A stretch of DNA of 64,000 nt from Hyposmocoma kahamanoa (taxonomy: Eukaryota; Arthropoda; Insecta; Lepidoptera; Cosmopterigidae). Made by a program: the position numbers and the translations under genes. How positions within the stretch are numbered: the stretch's first letter is position 1; each line of letters begins with the position of its first letter. The stretch covers positions 20,383,488 through 20,447,487 of the forward strand of contig NW_020654422.1 in NCBI RefSeq assembly GCF_003589595.1, given 5' to 3'. Below the pieces are notes generated by a model. That model made no database searches and was not told the DNA's origin. It saw only the letters and a list, made by a program, of their open reading frames with translations. Positions 21,986 through 31,998 of the stretch are shown here, one piece after another.

Positions 21986-22616
21986 AATGATAAAAATGGA
22001 AAAAAAACGAGCGAAATTCAATGCTACGCTGGGGGTCGAGCGGTTGAGATCCCGCCGCAATGTGAATTTTAATTCATTTGTGGTGCGAGTACCAAGTCAA
22101 CATCTATCGACCTTCATGAAGGAGGAGTTTCGGCTGAGGGGTGTCTGGTTACACGACACCCACGTTGCGTCACACGTCGCAGTACATACGTGAAAATAAA
22201 TAATATTTTATTATATTATTACGTATGTTAGTCTATAAGGTATGTATTTATGGGTCAATATAACCATAGTATAAATAAAAAAAAAAAAATTATGTAAATG
22301 AAGTTACAGGATGACCAGGAAAGTAAACGGATCAAACTCGTTCCGAATTAACGGAAAATACGTTAATATTGATTATGCGAGGAATACTGTTATCCATAAA
22401 CGATGTGAGTTGTAAGAAAACGTAGTGATCAAAATAGAGAAAGAGGGTGAGTGACGGATATAATAAAGAATCAACATCCAAGGCAACATTGGGAGACGAT
22501 GTCCATGAAAGACGTTCGAATATCAAATAGGGAATTACTTAAAAAAGCTGGAAGGCGTACTGGGCTGTACTTCCTCCTTGTAATAACTAACGCTAAATTA
22601 AAAAAAACTTGATTTT
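21986..22616. other. Non-coding stretch
   Basis: May include the 3' untranslated region of the preceding LINE up to about 22200. A poly-A run lies at 22278-22290. No gene recognised in 22300-22616. Confidence 0.4.
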
Positions 22617-22862
22617 AAGCCTTCGTGGCCGAACGATTACCGTGCTGGACTGCCACGCAGAGGTCCAAGGTTCGATTTCCGGGCCGGGAGAAATATTTGT
22701 ATGGCCTACATTTGTTTCTCTCGTGAGTTTGGGTGTAATTTGCGGTTGTCTTTATGTGTGTCCGTGGCACCCGCGACACAGGGTGTCCCTAGTGCGGGGC
22801 TATGTTGAATGTGTGCTATTATTATTGTTATTATTATTAGTAGTGTTATTATTATTATTATG
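22617..22862 (+). mobile_element. tRNA-derived SINE with (ATT)n tail
   Basis: The head CTTCGTGGCCGAACGATTACC and B box GGTTCGATTTCC, then GGGCCGGGAGAAATATTTG, CTCGTGAGTTTGGGTGTAA and TGTGTGTCCGTGGCACCCGC. The 3' end GACACAGGGTGTCCCTAGTG adds a segment missing from the copy at 9834. It ends in an (ATT)n microsatellite (22817-22860). Confidence 0.9.
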
Positions 22863-23614
22863 AAAAGGTTATAACTTTTATTTTCTAGGTTTTAACAACG
22901 AAAGTTTTGTAATTAACTTTTATACAATCGTTCTATTACGCACGAGTTATTTTCTATGTTAAATTAAATGGTTAAGTTATAGAACTGTCTGATTATAATT
23001 ACGTTTTATAAAAGTCATACGACTTGTTTCACCACCACGATATTCAATTATTTTTTTGTGAAATTACTCCATTAGTTTGTTTTATAATAATTATAATTAC
23101 GTTGCATGATTATAGTTATAGGTTCCTAATACGGCATGACTTTTTATAAAAAGGAAATACGTCGTACCAGGAAAGTTTTTTAATTTTAATTGTCAAAGTT
23201 TTACTTTAACTTTATATTGGATTGAAAAACGCTTTAGAATGCTACGTAAATTAATTCCCCGATCATTTTAAGCTACTTTATTGTTACCTATTTGAATTTC
23301 ATCATAACCACCCATTTATATAATTATCCATATTTATGTGGTAATGTATGCAAATGAGGTCCTATCAATGACTACTAATTATGTTTAAATGAGGCCATAT
23401 ATTAATTTATTAAAAAATCATTAATAAAACTATACGGGTATTGTTGAACATAAAACCTGTTAATGTAATAAGCTCGTTTATTTTTGTTAATTGTTGTTTC
23501 CTTTTTATACAGGCTGAAGTAAAAATCTAGACGATTTCTTACTGAAAGTTTAGTAGCAATATTTTTCGTCAACAATGAAAGCAAACATAGAAACCTGCAC
23601 GAAAAAAAAATTTG
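22863..23614. other. Non-coding stretch
   Basis: Very AT-rich. An octamer-like ATGCAAAT and a homeodomain-type TAATTA lie at 23345-23385, but in AT-rich DNA such words are expected by chance. Confidence 0.45.
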
Positions 23615-23729
23615 GAAACCTGTGAAGTCCCTAACCGGTATTGGGCCAGCGTAACGGATTAAAGCCTAAATTCTTCCCTTTCCTACAGAGTGTCGTGAGC
23701 TGCAGTGGGACATATTTATGGTTGACAAC
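23615..23729. repeat. LINE 3'-tail fragment
   Basis: TGAAGTCCCTAACCGGTATTG, then GGGCCAGCGTAACGGATTAA, AAATTCTTCCCTTTCC and AGCTGCAGTGGGACA. The same order is found at 53445-53570 (CATTGGTGTAGCATGACGGACTAAGGCC...). I recall it as an RTE-like LINE end. A SINE tail joins it at about 23730. Confidence 0.5.
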
Positions 23730-23953
23730 ATTAACAACAACAATAACAATAATGCACACACTCAACATGCCCCGCACTGGGAAACCCTGTGTCGCGGGTG
23801 TCATGGACACACACATAGACAACCACAAATCAAACCCCAACTCGCGAGAGAAACAAATGCAGACCATACAAATATTTCTCCCGGCCCGGGAATCTAACCT
23901 GGGATCTCTGCGTGGCAGTCCGGCATTATAACCGTTCGGCCACAGAGGCAGTT
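23730..23953 (-). mobile_element. tRNA-derived SINE, minus strand
   Basis: Reverse complement of the SINE at 22617. It starts with an (AAC/AAT)n tail and contains CACTGGGAAACCCTGTGTCG, GTCATGGACACACACATAG, then CTCCCGGCCCGGGAATCTAA and the head CGTTCGGCCACAGAGGCAGT. The B box is slightly mutated. Its A-rich end joins a LINE tail. Confidence 0.9.
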
Positions 23954-23984
23954 AAAATTAGACAAGCATGTGGGAAACCACACG

Positions 23985-24203
23985 TGACACCTTGTGAAAG
24001 AGTTCTTCCAGGAAAATATTGCCTCCATATTGCCAAATTGTAATATGAGCATGGCTGCGTTCCGGTTTTCAAGGCTGCTGGTGCAAGTGGCAATGCCCTT
24101 CAGATCTTTGCAATTTAAAGCTCTGAATGGCACTATAACTGTTATATGCCGTGTCGCTTATCAGCAGGCGCACGACTTGTTCGTCCGGTCACTTGGTATT
24201 ATA
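23985..24203 (-). repeat. Family A repeat, minus strand
   Basis: On the plus strand it reads CTTGTGAAAGAGTTCTTCC, AAATTGTAATATGAGCATG, the stem-loop (AGATCTTTGCAATTTAAAGC, then CTGAATGGCAC) and TTGTTCGTCCGGTCACTTGG, then TATTATAA. The ACAAGTCCC part is deleted. Confidence 0.8.
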
Positions 24204-24222
24204 ATTAATTCTATTAATAATT

Positions 24223-24507
24223 TCTAGTAGCTAGTAGTTCGTCCAGAGTAGTACTACCACTTTACCTACTTCTGCCGCCGATCAATAATTTCAGCATTAC
24301 TGTGTTCCGGTTTAGATGGGTAAGGGTGCTGGTGAAATTACAGGCACATGGGACTTGTCAACTTATGTCTCATGGTGACGGGCGCAGTGTTAGTGCCCCT
24401 TAGATCTTCGCAATTTAAAGCTCTGAGTGGCACTGTAAGTGTCAAGGACAGGGTTGTTGCTTACCATCAGGCGGACGACTCGTTCGTCCCGTCGCTGTAC
24501 TATTGTA
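24223..24507 (-). repeat. Family A repeat, minus strand, full length
   Basis: All landmarks in inverse order: AGTAGTTCGTCCAGAGTAGT, TTCTGCCGCCGATCAATAAT, then CAGGCACATGGGACTTGTCA, the complete stem-loop (GTGCC.CTTAGA.CTT against AAAG.TCTGAG.GGCAC) and TTCGTCCCGTCGCTG. It lies 19 bp from another minus-strand copy, in tandem. Confidence 0.9.
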
Positions 24508-24810
24508 AAAAGTGGCTTTTTACATTTTTAATTTTTAATAGTATATGGACTCTAAACACCATTACATTTTTAGTAACCCCTGTAATTTAGTAGTGTTCAA
24601 ACTTGTCGTTAACATTACGAGTATGATACCTAATTAGAATGATAATTACATGTAATCTAATTATCAAGATTTACAACCGTTACCACCTGGTTATTTGGTA
24701 AAAGGTGTTCAGACACAGAGATCCAACGATACGGGTTTTTAATTGGCTATTTTTTTCACTACTAAGTTTAATACCGAGGGGACCGAGGCAATTATCAATA
24801 TGTGTGATAT

Positions 24811-24845
24811 TAACCGACTCCAAAAAAGGAGGAAGTTATAATTGT
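24811..24845 (+). repeat. Family D repeat, start only
   Basis: AACCGACTCCAAAAAAGGAGG and GAAGTTATAATTG match the beginning of the copy at 15651. SINE family C follows within 25-30 bp. Confidence 0.6.
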
Positions 24846-24867
24846 TAATACAAAGAAAAACAAAACA

Positions 24868-25075
24868 CTCAGAAAAAATTCCTTCGATTCGGCCGGATTC
24901 GAAGCGACGTCTTCTAACCTACCGTGGCAGACGCTATACCAACTAAGCAACGGAACGAACTAGCGAACCTCAAGAATTTTTCTGTGTGCTTGTTGTCGTG
25001 TCTTTGTATGTGGGTTTTCAACGAAGTTTTAGTCGTAGCGCCATCTATGAGAAATCCATGAAAGTTATATCTCCC
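24868..25075 (-). mobile_element. tRNA-derived SINE, family C, best copy
   Basis: The minus strand has the outer part ATGGCGCTACGACTAAAAC, then CGTTGCTTAGTTGGTATAGC (A box TTAGTTGGTATAGC), GTCTGCCACGGTAGG and the B box CGCTTCGAATCCGG, then CCGAATCGAAGGAAT. Both boxes are well preserved at tRNA spacing. Degraded copies lie at 3836 and 13170. Confidence 0.8.
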
Positions 25076-25214
25076 ATTGATTAGAAAAAACAATTATACG
25101 CTATTTAAATCCGGAAAAATACTTTCATTTCCTTTGTGTAACAATCGCTAAACCCAAGAACTCGATATTAGAGTACTTTCACAAAAAATAATTGAATATC
25201 AAGTCAATAAAAAT

Positions 25215-25541
25215 TTAAAAAGGAGGAAGTTCTGAATTCGATTGTTTTTTTGTGTGTATGTTGTGCCATTATTTGTGAACCGTTTTTGATAATTCTTTTT
25301 TTTTTTTGGAAACATATTCCACCTCTAAGGAAGGATAACTTGGATTTGAATCCGGTTTCGCGCACTTTACGGTAACAGATTTCAATAATAACTTTTTTGT
25401 AAAAAAGAACCGATCGGTTACCGGAAAGTGCGGGAAACCGGATTCATCCTCTAGTTCGCCACCCTTAGAGGTAGAATATTTTCTTTAAATTTAAATAGGT
25501 CCAATATTGAGGTACCCACTTTCCAACGAAAAAAAAATCAT
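25215..25541. repeat. Two family D fragments in inverted orientation
   Basis: The left part (plus) runs AAAGGAGGAAGTTCTGAATT, then TTTGTGAACCG, then CCACCTCTAAGG. The right part (minus) runs from GGTTACCGGAAAGTGCGGG to TTTCCAACGAAAAAAAAATC. Between them lies an inverted repeat: 25348-25376 pairs with 25417-25445 at 27 of 29 positions. Outer arms (25315-25330 and 25463-25478) also match. The right fragment abuts a LINE relic at about 25544. Confidence 0.75.
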
Positions 25542-25543
25542 TA

Positions 25544-25815
25544 ATATCAATGTCCAAAGACACTCTAAGTGCTTCATCTTACTTTTGTAAAGCCTCGTTC
25601 CATATACGACAGGCATTATACACAAGAAGATCCCCAGTAGGTCGCCATCGTCGGAATCCATACTGGCGATCACTGAGGAGGTCGTTGTCTTCAAGATACG
25701 ACAGGAGACGGTTGTTGAGTACACGTTCCATAGTCTTGCAGAGTGTGGAAGTGACTGAGATAGGTCTATAATTTACAGGGTCAGCTCTGCTTCCGTTTTT
25801 GGGCACAGGTTGCAC
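25544..25815 (-). pseudogene. Non-LTR retrotransposon reverse-transcriptase fragment
   Basis: The minus strand reads VQPVPKNGSRADPVNYRPIS, VTSTLCKTMERVLNNRLLSY, DLLSDRQYGFRRWRPTGDLL and NEALQK. A stop follows, then DEALRVSLDI. This is the front of the reverse-transcriptase domain (the P.NYRPIS.T...K..E, then Q.GFR...T.D and SLDI.KAF motifs of LINEs). The matching stops just before the aspartate-containing KAFD motif, where family D sequence begins. Cut at both ends, with one stop. Confidence 0.88.
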
Positions 25816-25867
25816 GATTAAATATATAAATTAGTTAATTGTGAAAAGAGTCATCTAACTAATTAAA

Positions 25868-25889
25868 TAACTCATTATATAATGAGTTA
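25868..25889. repeat. 22-bp perfect palindrome
   Basis: TAACTCATTAT is followed directly by its exact reverse complement. AT-rich, with no spacer. It lies about 50 bp from the cut end of the LINE fragment. Confidence 0.85.
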
Positions 25890-26450
25890 GATAAGTATAA
25901 TAGTCTATTATGCTCTTTGTCTGGGGTACTCGTAGAGTTTTTTTTTTGGAGTATGTCTAACAGGTTTTTAACTAAATCATTTAAGTGTTATACTCATCAT
26001 AATCAACCCATTTCTAAGTCCCACTGCTGGACACGGGTCTCCCTTCGATTTTCACTTTAAGATTATCAACTTTAAGGTTTTCACTCAAAGAGTCCGTACG
26101 TACTTCCGATTCGTATCAGGGGGTCTACTCTCTATCTCCGTCCGACATCCGTCCTAAACAATTAATGCCAAACAAGCAAAACTTGACCAAATGAAAAAAC
26201 GCGTGATGTGAATGAAACTTCATACTGGATACTTGTCTTTTAATTTTGTCGAATATTACTTATTTCACATAACCGTATCCGAAATGTCACAGGGATCATG
26301 TTATCTCTAGGTGTACAAGCGATATTTGTATTTTTTCGGGTTCGAATCGGGCTTAGTGAACAAGTGGCATCCGAAATGGGCCCGAATTTTCTGTTGTATA
26401 GTTAGTTGTAGTGTACAAACGCGCTAAAGGTGGTGTTTTACAATAAATAT
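25890..26450. other. Non-coding stretch with a LINE-tail scrap
   Basis: CATCATAATCAACCCATTTC, then AAGTCCCACTGCTGGACACGG (25996-26042), is the inverse of an RTE-type LINE end. The rest is AT-rich and unrecognised. Confidence 0.45.
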
Positions 26451-26597
26451 CAGTGCCTCTACCATGAGATTACAATGACAGATATAGCTAGCGACTGCTG
26501 CTTCTTGTGACCGCTAGGGGCGCTTTATAATTTGCCCAATGTAATTTACGTAGTCGCTAGCGACAACTATCACAGTAATCTCGTGGTAGAGGCACTG
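26451..26597. mobile_element. Foldback MITE, 147 bp
   Basis: Left end CAGTGCCTCTACCATGAGAT and right end ATCTCGTGGTAGAGGCACTG are reverse complements with one mismatch. The pairing extends to GCTAGCGACT on both sides: about 46 bp per arm, roughly 38 matching. No target duplication is evident. A diverged relative is at 35173. Confidence 0.8.
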
Positions 26598-26904
26598 GTC
26601 TCAAATAATGAGTTTGTTGGCGTTAAGAATGCAGCACCAAATTCAAACAGACCAATGACGTGGGCTATAATTTTAAAGGTAGCTGTCACATTAATTTATT
26701 CTATGGAATTTTAAGCCAGTCGATTGGTCACTTTGAATTTATGTTAATGAATTATTAATGCGAGTGAATTATTGTTTTCCAGCAATGTGGGCACCGCAAT
26801 AAATCCTGATGGTACTATTGGAAGTTTTTAGCGCTGAAGCTATTGAGAAAAGACCGTGTTCCGGTCTTTTAAATTCCAATTCAATCCCCGAGTCACTTGG
26901 GGTT
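26598..26904. other. Non-coding stretch
   Basis: No gene. May contain decayed upstream LINE sequence next to the relic that follows. Confidence 0.4.
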
Positions 26905-27150
26905 TCGGTAATGAGGATAATGAAGTCATACGTCAGAGAACTACAGTGACCGATACAGCTTGCAAAATCGCGAAGGCTGATGGTCGATGGAGCTGACTTA
27001 TTCTAGAGTGGCGATCACGTCAAGGCAAGCGTAACGTTGGAAGCCCAGTGGCAAAAAGGACGGACGACCCGAAATGTCGCAACGGGCGGTAAAGAACCGG
27101 GAGAGTTGGTGTGATCTGGGCGAGGCTTATGTTCAGCCGATGTGAACATG
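26905..27150 (+). pseudogene. RTE-type LINE relic, C-terminal
   Basis: NEVIRQRTTVTDTACKIAK, then after a deletion and frameshift LILEWRSRQGKRNVGSPVAK, then RTDD. This is the same C-terminal domain as at 7800-8515, lacking the central WAGH motif. It decays after 27100. Confidence 0.7.
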
Positions 27151-27610
27151 TGAGCGAGATATTATGAGAATATCTTGAGCACTGAGCAGAGACGGACTGT
27201 CTGCCAAAATTTTAATAAGTCTATAACTGTGTCAACGCTATCTCAGCATTTATTGGATTTTATGTTTTGTGATGATACGTGCGACCTTGTGCTTCTTTCA
27301 AAGTATGAAGAATGGGTAGTCAATTCAACAGAAGTATGATGATGAGTCGTAGTTCACCTCCCGTTAGACGGTACGTAGAACCAGAATCATTCACAGCTCC
27401 AGCTTCAGCTCCCGCCTCATTTACGTCTGTACCGACTATAGGCGCGGTGTCAACACATAAAATCCAGAAATGGATGGTTCAAATTTTGTTTTGTAAGGGT
27501 GTTTCTTCTGTATCCAACCAGATCCATGGGTAGAAATAAACTTTATATTTAAATTTATATACACACCTTTATTATACCCGGGTGCGCTTTGCGAGCATAG
27601 ACGCTTCTTA
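27151..27610. other. Non-coding stretch
   Basis: No gene recognised. A 73-codon open frame (27312-27533) is rich in Ser, Pro and Thr, has no identifiable domain and lacks flanking gene context. Confidence 0.4.
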
Positions 27611-27867
27611 GGCTGGTTTCAGAAGAGTCCGGATTTACCTGCGGATCGTCTGAGTACCAGAGCGGAGTAGTGTAGCGTTAGAATATCGTTTGCACACGCT
27701 CCGCGTGAACTCCGCACAAGCCACCCGTGCGTTCATTGTAGGCCACTGTCTTGCGTGAATATCCGCACTAAATTAAATATTCGACAGAGCATTGTATATT
27801 CTACGCATGCGGATGCCCCGCAGACGGACAGTCCGTACGGACCGTACGCACAGCTTTGAAACCAGCC
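27611..27867. mobile_element. Harbinger-like MITE with TTA duplication, 257 bp
   Basis: Begins GGCTGGTTTCA and ends TTTGAAACCAGCC, inverted copies of each other. TTA flanks both sides (27608-27610 and 27868-27870). A TTA target duplication with GGC-type ends fits the PIF/Harbinger superfamily (family knowledge). The interior is GC- and CpG-rich with no open frame. Confidence 0.75.
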
Positions 27868-27870
27868 TTA

Positions 27871-27950
27871 GACACATAGGTTTCTTGATGGTATTTACCT
27901 TTATCATTATAAAGAGATATTGTTATTAAACATTAGAAATATACATGCAT
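27871..27950. other. Short AT-rich spacer
   Basis: Nothing recognised. Confidence 0.4.
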
Positions 27951-27954
27951 GTCA

Positions 27955-28035
27955 CTACAAGGAGTCGAACTGTCGACTACTTAATTGAAAAGCAACTGTG
28001 ATCCCTTTGGGCTACCACCGTTCGCCATCGAAGTA
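27955..28035 (-). repeat. tRNA-like sequence, possible SINE head
   Basis: On the minus strand GGCGAACGGTGGTAGCCC (A-box-like) is followed, at tRNA-like spacing, by ACAGTTCGACTCCTTG (B-box-like). There is no cloverleaf with a clear acceptor stem, so it is a tRNA-derived relic rather than a tRNA gene. Confidence 0.4.
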
Positions 28036-29160
28036 AGTAAATAAGTTTTAGGACTCCCGAACCGATAGAAGTGTCGGAATATTCGCACTTCCAACAAAGT
28101 GGGAAGCCTCCCCCACGTGCCTCGTACAATCATAAGTGTTTTCTTTGTGGATAGCGAACAGTCAACAGCACCCTTTAACGTATTTATCCTTTTTCGTCTC
28201 TCCCCTTCAATATTTCGACGCCGCTATTTTTATTTTACTCCCACCCTGAATATGTGCCCTTAAATGCTTTTTGGTGCCAAATTTTTTTTGTGTTTGTTTT
28301 TCTTGAGATAAACAAAACGTTTATAGTTGGATCTGTTATTCGATTTAGATTGTTGTCTTTGCCCATTTGTACACTATTCGTCTTTATAGACGTTTTATAT
28401 TTTTGGCATAGAAAATACAAATATGCGCGGTCTCTGATGTCACTAGTTTGTGAAAAACCCGCGTACTTTGGAGCCACAGGAAAGTTGTTGTCGTTACATA
28501 AAAGTAGCTTCCAGAAGGAAACCATTGATTCAGGTGGGCTAGACAGCTTTCTAGAAGCAAAAATATCATGAAAACGGAATATTTCTAACATATCGCACTG
28601 CTATGATTATAGTGTTGTAACTCAAAATATGTGAACTTCTAGATTATACAATTGCTGAACGAAAATTGTTAATCTCTATACGACAATACAACTATCGTTA
28701 GAATATTGTAAAAAACAATTCAAAATGAGACAAACTTTTCTTAAGCTAGTTCTGGGCAAAACAGTCCTTACTCAAAAATGTGAAATTATTTTATCTCTTC
28801 TATTTTTAAATATATTTGGTAAGTAGGAAATTGTTTAGATGTCTGTCATAAACTTTAACCTATACCTATATTAATAATCTTTCACTGGAAGATATACTCT
28901 TTGAGACACAATTGCATTAACAGCGTCATATCGTCGTCTTAGAGTGGATACCTCGTATGTGATTTCTATGTAATTTTTCATGATGAATATGATTTTAATT
29001 AATTAAATTAACCTCTTTGAAATACTATATTACTTTAAAAATATATTTGAGCGAGAATTTTATAAGTTTGTCTTCAACAAAAATCAGTAAAAACGAATTT
29101 CGTGAAAATGTATGCGAGGTTTACACTCTAAGGCGACGATATGTATAATTATAATTTTAT
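28036..29160. other. Non-coding stretch
   Basis: Positions 28235-28591 are open on both strands (about 105 and 118 codons) with no domain. TTTGTGAAAAACCCGCGTAC (near 28450) looks like a repeat phrase I could not place. The remainder is AT-rich. Confidence 0.4.
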
Positions 29161-29850
29161 TTTAAAAATTCTCCGTTTGGCTTCGATGCAGGCAGATACA
29201 TACGGGGACTTCTAGCCTCCTCGTTTTTATCATCCAGAGACCACGCTGGATATGGCAAATATTAAACCTCGTGCAGGGAAGACATTGCTAATTCGGTAAT
29301 AGAATTGCAGCTAGTTAGCTAGCCACACGTGCCGAATACGTGCTCCGTACGTGCGGGTGTGGTTGTGGTTGTAGCGGTTTGATGGGCGGAGCGGGAGCGG
29401 ACAATATATCTTATCACTAATTGGAACTCGTAATTTACTCGTGGGCTCGGTTAGGTCAGGAGCGGATATGAAATCCGCCATTTTAGTACACTAATATTAT
29501 TCACAAAGTAAGTAAGAGCGTACCTGAGGACAGATAATGATGGTAATAATATAAGGAACGGAATAACGAATGGTTTTAGATTAATTACGTACATTCATTT
29601 GCTTATAAATGCATTTTGTAGCTTGAATTCCATACAGATACAAGTGTAGCTTTTAAATAATAAAAAAATATAGGTAAAAAATAATTAATATTCCACTAAA
29701 AATGAGCCCGCACCCACAACAGGCCACGTCGACGCCCGAGGCGGCCGCGGATTAAGCGGATTATAGGCGCGCAGATACCGGCGTTTTTGCCGCAATTACA
29801 ACTATAAATACGGATAATGCTTAGGATCATTGCGTTATTATATTTTCACT
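29161..29850. other. GC-richer single-copy patches, candidate conserved elements
   Basis: 29165-29480 and 29700-29800 stand out from the AT-rich flanks. The first contains TGATGGGCGGAGCGGGAGC (a GC-box-like word). The second contains GGCGGCCGCGGATTAAGCGG followed by ATTATAGG, giving two GGATTA words, the site type bound by K50 homeodomain proteins (established knowledge). There is no coding potential. Their regulatory role is inference. Confidence 0.35.
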
Positions 29851-30500
29851 TGGATTTTTTTATTGAAAAACCTAGAATGTTTTATAATTATTCGAAACCT
29901 TAACGGGCAGACTTAATTCCATTTTTGAAATTTGAGATAACAAATGAACCAGTAACTGAATTACTAAATAAAAAAAACACTTATTAAAGTCGCTTATAAT
30001 CAGATCACGTCCTATTAATATATATTATTGAATAAGTATATATTCGGAAAACGACAGACTAAATGAAATTTAAACGTTTGCCAACTGATTAATAGATTCA
30101 GACGTTACTTTGCTGAAGTCCATATTAATAAAAATGGAAGTAAATTAATTTTCTACTCCGCGAACCCAGTGAAGGTCTGCCAACTGATCGGTGGTCTTAT
30201 GCCCTGGTGCACAAATGCCACAATTTGTCTATATTACCATGTGCGAAACGGTGTTAATTCATTACACGTTCGTTTATTTGTCTCAACATTACAAAATTCA
30301 TACAAATACGTATCATTTTATACGACTCTTCGAAAAGTGAGCGTCAGTTTACAAAATAATGAAGAAATAATTATATAACAGTGAGTCATAAGTACACGAT
30401 AGTGTACATATACAAAATCAACATAATTAATTAAACTAATAAATAATTGAATTAAACTAACAATGTCAAGTGTACTAAACTAATAAATATATGTTACAGT
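29851..30500. other. Non-coding stretch
   Basis: AT-rich. No repeat recognised until the 8-bp duplication GTTACAGT at its right edge. Confidence 0.5.
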
Positions 30501-30717
30501 CATTGACTTACAATTATATGGACGTCGGGTCCGCGCTAAAAAGTGTCCGCACTTGTAAGGCGCTAAAATCGTATACAGAGCGCGACAGTTTTCATTTGTT
30601 CTACTGACAGCGCGATACTGCGATGACATTACAATTTAAATTTCGAATAGGTTGACTTGGGACATTTTTTTCGTGGTTTTGTATTAGACCCGTCGTCCAT
30701 TTATTTGTAAGTCAATG
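30501..30717. mobile_element. MITE with TIRs and perfect 8-bp target duplication (copy 2)
   Basis: Begins CATTGACTTACAATTATATG and ends CATTTATTTGTAAGTCAATG. GTTACAGT flanks both sides exactly (30493-30500 and 30718-30725). It is inverted relative to the copy at 14994: its right side (GTCCCAAGTCAACC in reverse, GACCCGTCGTCC) matches that copy's left side. It lacks about 70 bp of the interior. No open frame. Confidence 0.93.
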
Positions 30718-30725
30718 GTTACAGT

Positions 30726-31254
30726 ACAATAATACGGTGAATGTCAAATTCACTAATAAATATAATAATTTAATTATTTATTAAGTACTTTGAGTGTACT
30801 TATTCTGTTACTGAGTAAAGGGACTTTTTCAATAAAACCTGAACGTTTCCTCACGACATTCGTTTTTTAGTTCGGCAGGTTGGTGCTCATGTAGGTCGGT
30901 CCTATAACGCGCGGGTTTTTCTCGTGCAGTGCGACGAATACATAGTAATTAATTTAAAACATTACTCTAGATTATTTACGTATCTTTTTATTAAGTAGCT
31001 TTCGAGACCATTTGATGTTGTAATTAATTAAGGTTGTAATTGATTAAGGTATTGAAGAAGTCTTTATTTGATAAAGATTTTTTTATTTTAGTTTTTATAT
31101 TTGATAAATATTTTTGTTTCAAAATCATCCTGTACTTTAATGCAGTTTATGCTTTGAGACAATTTGAGATGAGATGAGAAAAATACCAACACAGTCTTAT
31201 AATGATTGTACTTTTTCTGACTAACTGTACTAGTAACTAGCACTATAGTCTATA
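30726..31254. other. Non-coding stretch
   Basis: AT-rich, no gene or repeat family recognised. Confidence 0.45.
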
Positions 31255-31792
31255 TTTTTTGAAGTCGGAGTAAAATGACAGTTCATTGCACACAAGTGTT
31301 GCCCGCTTGCAAGCAGCTAGTGATTGCAATCGATAAATATTCTATCGACTATCTACTGAATATTGGTCAAGTTTATGGAATAAATAGCCGAACTTGATTC
31401 ATTTCAATCATCCTCGGCCCGTTCTTCGTTCATTACTGAGCATAGGTTCATTCACTGTGTAGAAATATGTCTACGGAAAGTACAAAGACGAGATATATTT
31501 TAAAGTTTTACATTTTAATTCAATTTAGATAATAAAATTCGCCTATTCTTGTTAAACATATACGAATAAAAATTGATTTCGGTACTAGTAGGCCAACTGT
31601 CAAAATGAGAGCAGCAACGCAATTAGTAGTCATTTGAACGTCGTCTCATTCGCGATTCAGTATTTTTTTATATTTGTATTTATCTATTTTCACGATCTAT
31701 CGACAAAACTGTCGACAACAGCTACATGACTATTTAAAATTTTATGAAAACTGGCAACCCTGTAAATGTCACTTTACTCCGTCTTCAAAAAA
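31255..31792. mobile_element. TIR element, about 538 bp
   Basis: Left end TTTTTTGAAGTCGGAGTAAA, then ATGACA. Right end TGTCACTTTACTCCGTCTTC, then AAAAAA, is the inverse with two mismatches in about 26 bp. There is no open frame of note, so it is non-autonomous. No clear target duplication. The end motif GAAGTCGG resembles the ends of family D, so the two may be related. Confidence 0.6.
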
Positions 31793-31942
31793 GACGGCTA
31801 GTAGCTAGATTTTGAAAATGACTATGTCTACTCACGTATTTATGGCGAATTTTGGCTCGATATGTTTCGAACCAGTTCGTGGTCTTTTAATCAAGAGATG
31901 CCGCCGCAGTGACTAGGTAATAGGAAAAATAACAGATATAGG

Positions 31943-31998
31943 GAAGTGGCAGTACTTCCCTGGACGAAATCTTTCACAAGAAGCTATACCGCTAATAG
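31943..31998 (+). repeat. Family A repeat, 3' end only
   Basis: GGCAGTACTTCCCTGGACGA, then AATCTTTCACAAGAAGCTAT. Only the last 56 bp survive, a 5'-truncated copy. Confidence 0.75.

Noticed and set aside
22332..22526. Open frame of 64 codons, minus strand
   Set aside because: Short, no domain, and no support from flanking sequence.
23345..23390. Enhancer with octamer and homeodomain sites
   Set aside because: The words occur in very AT-rich DNA, where they are expected by chance.
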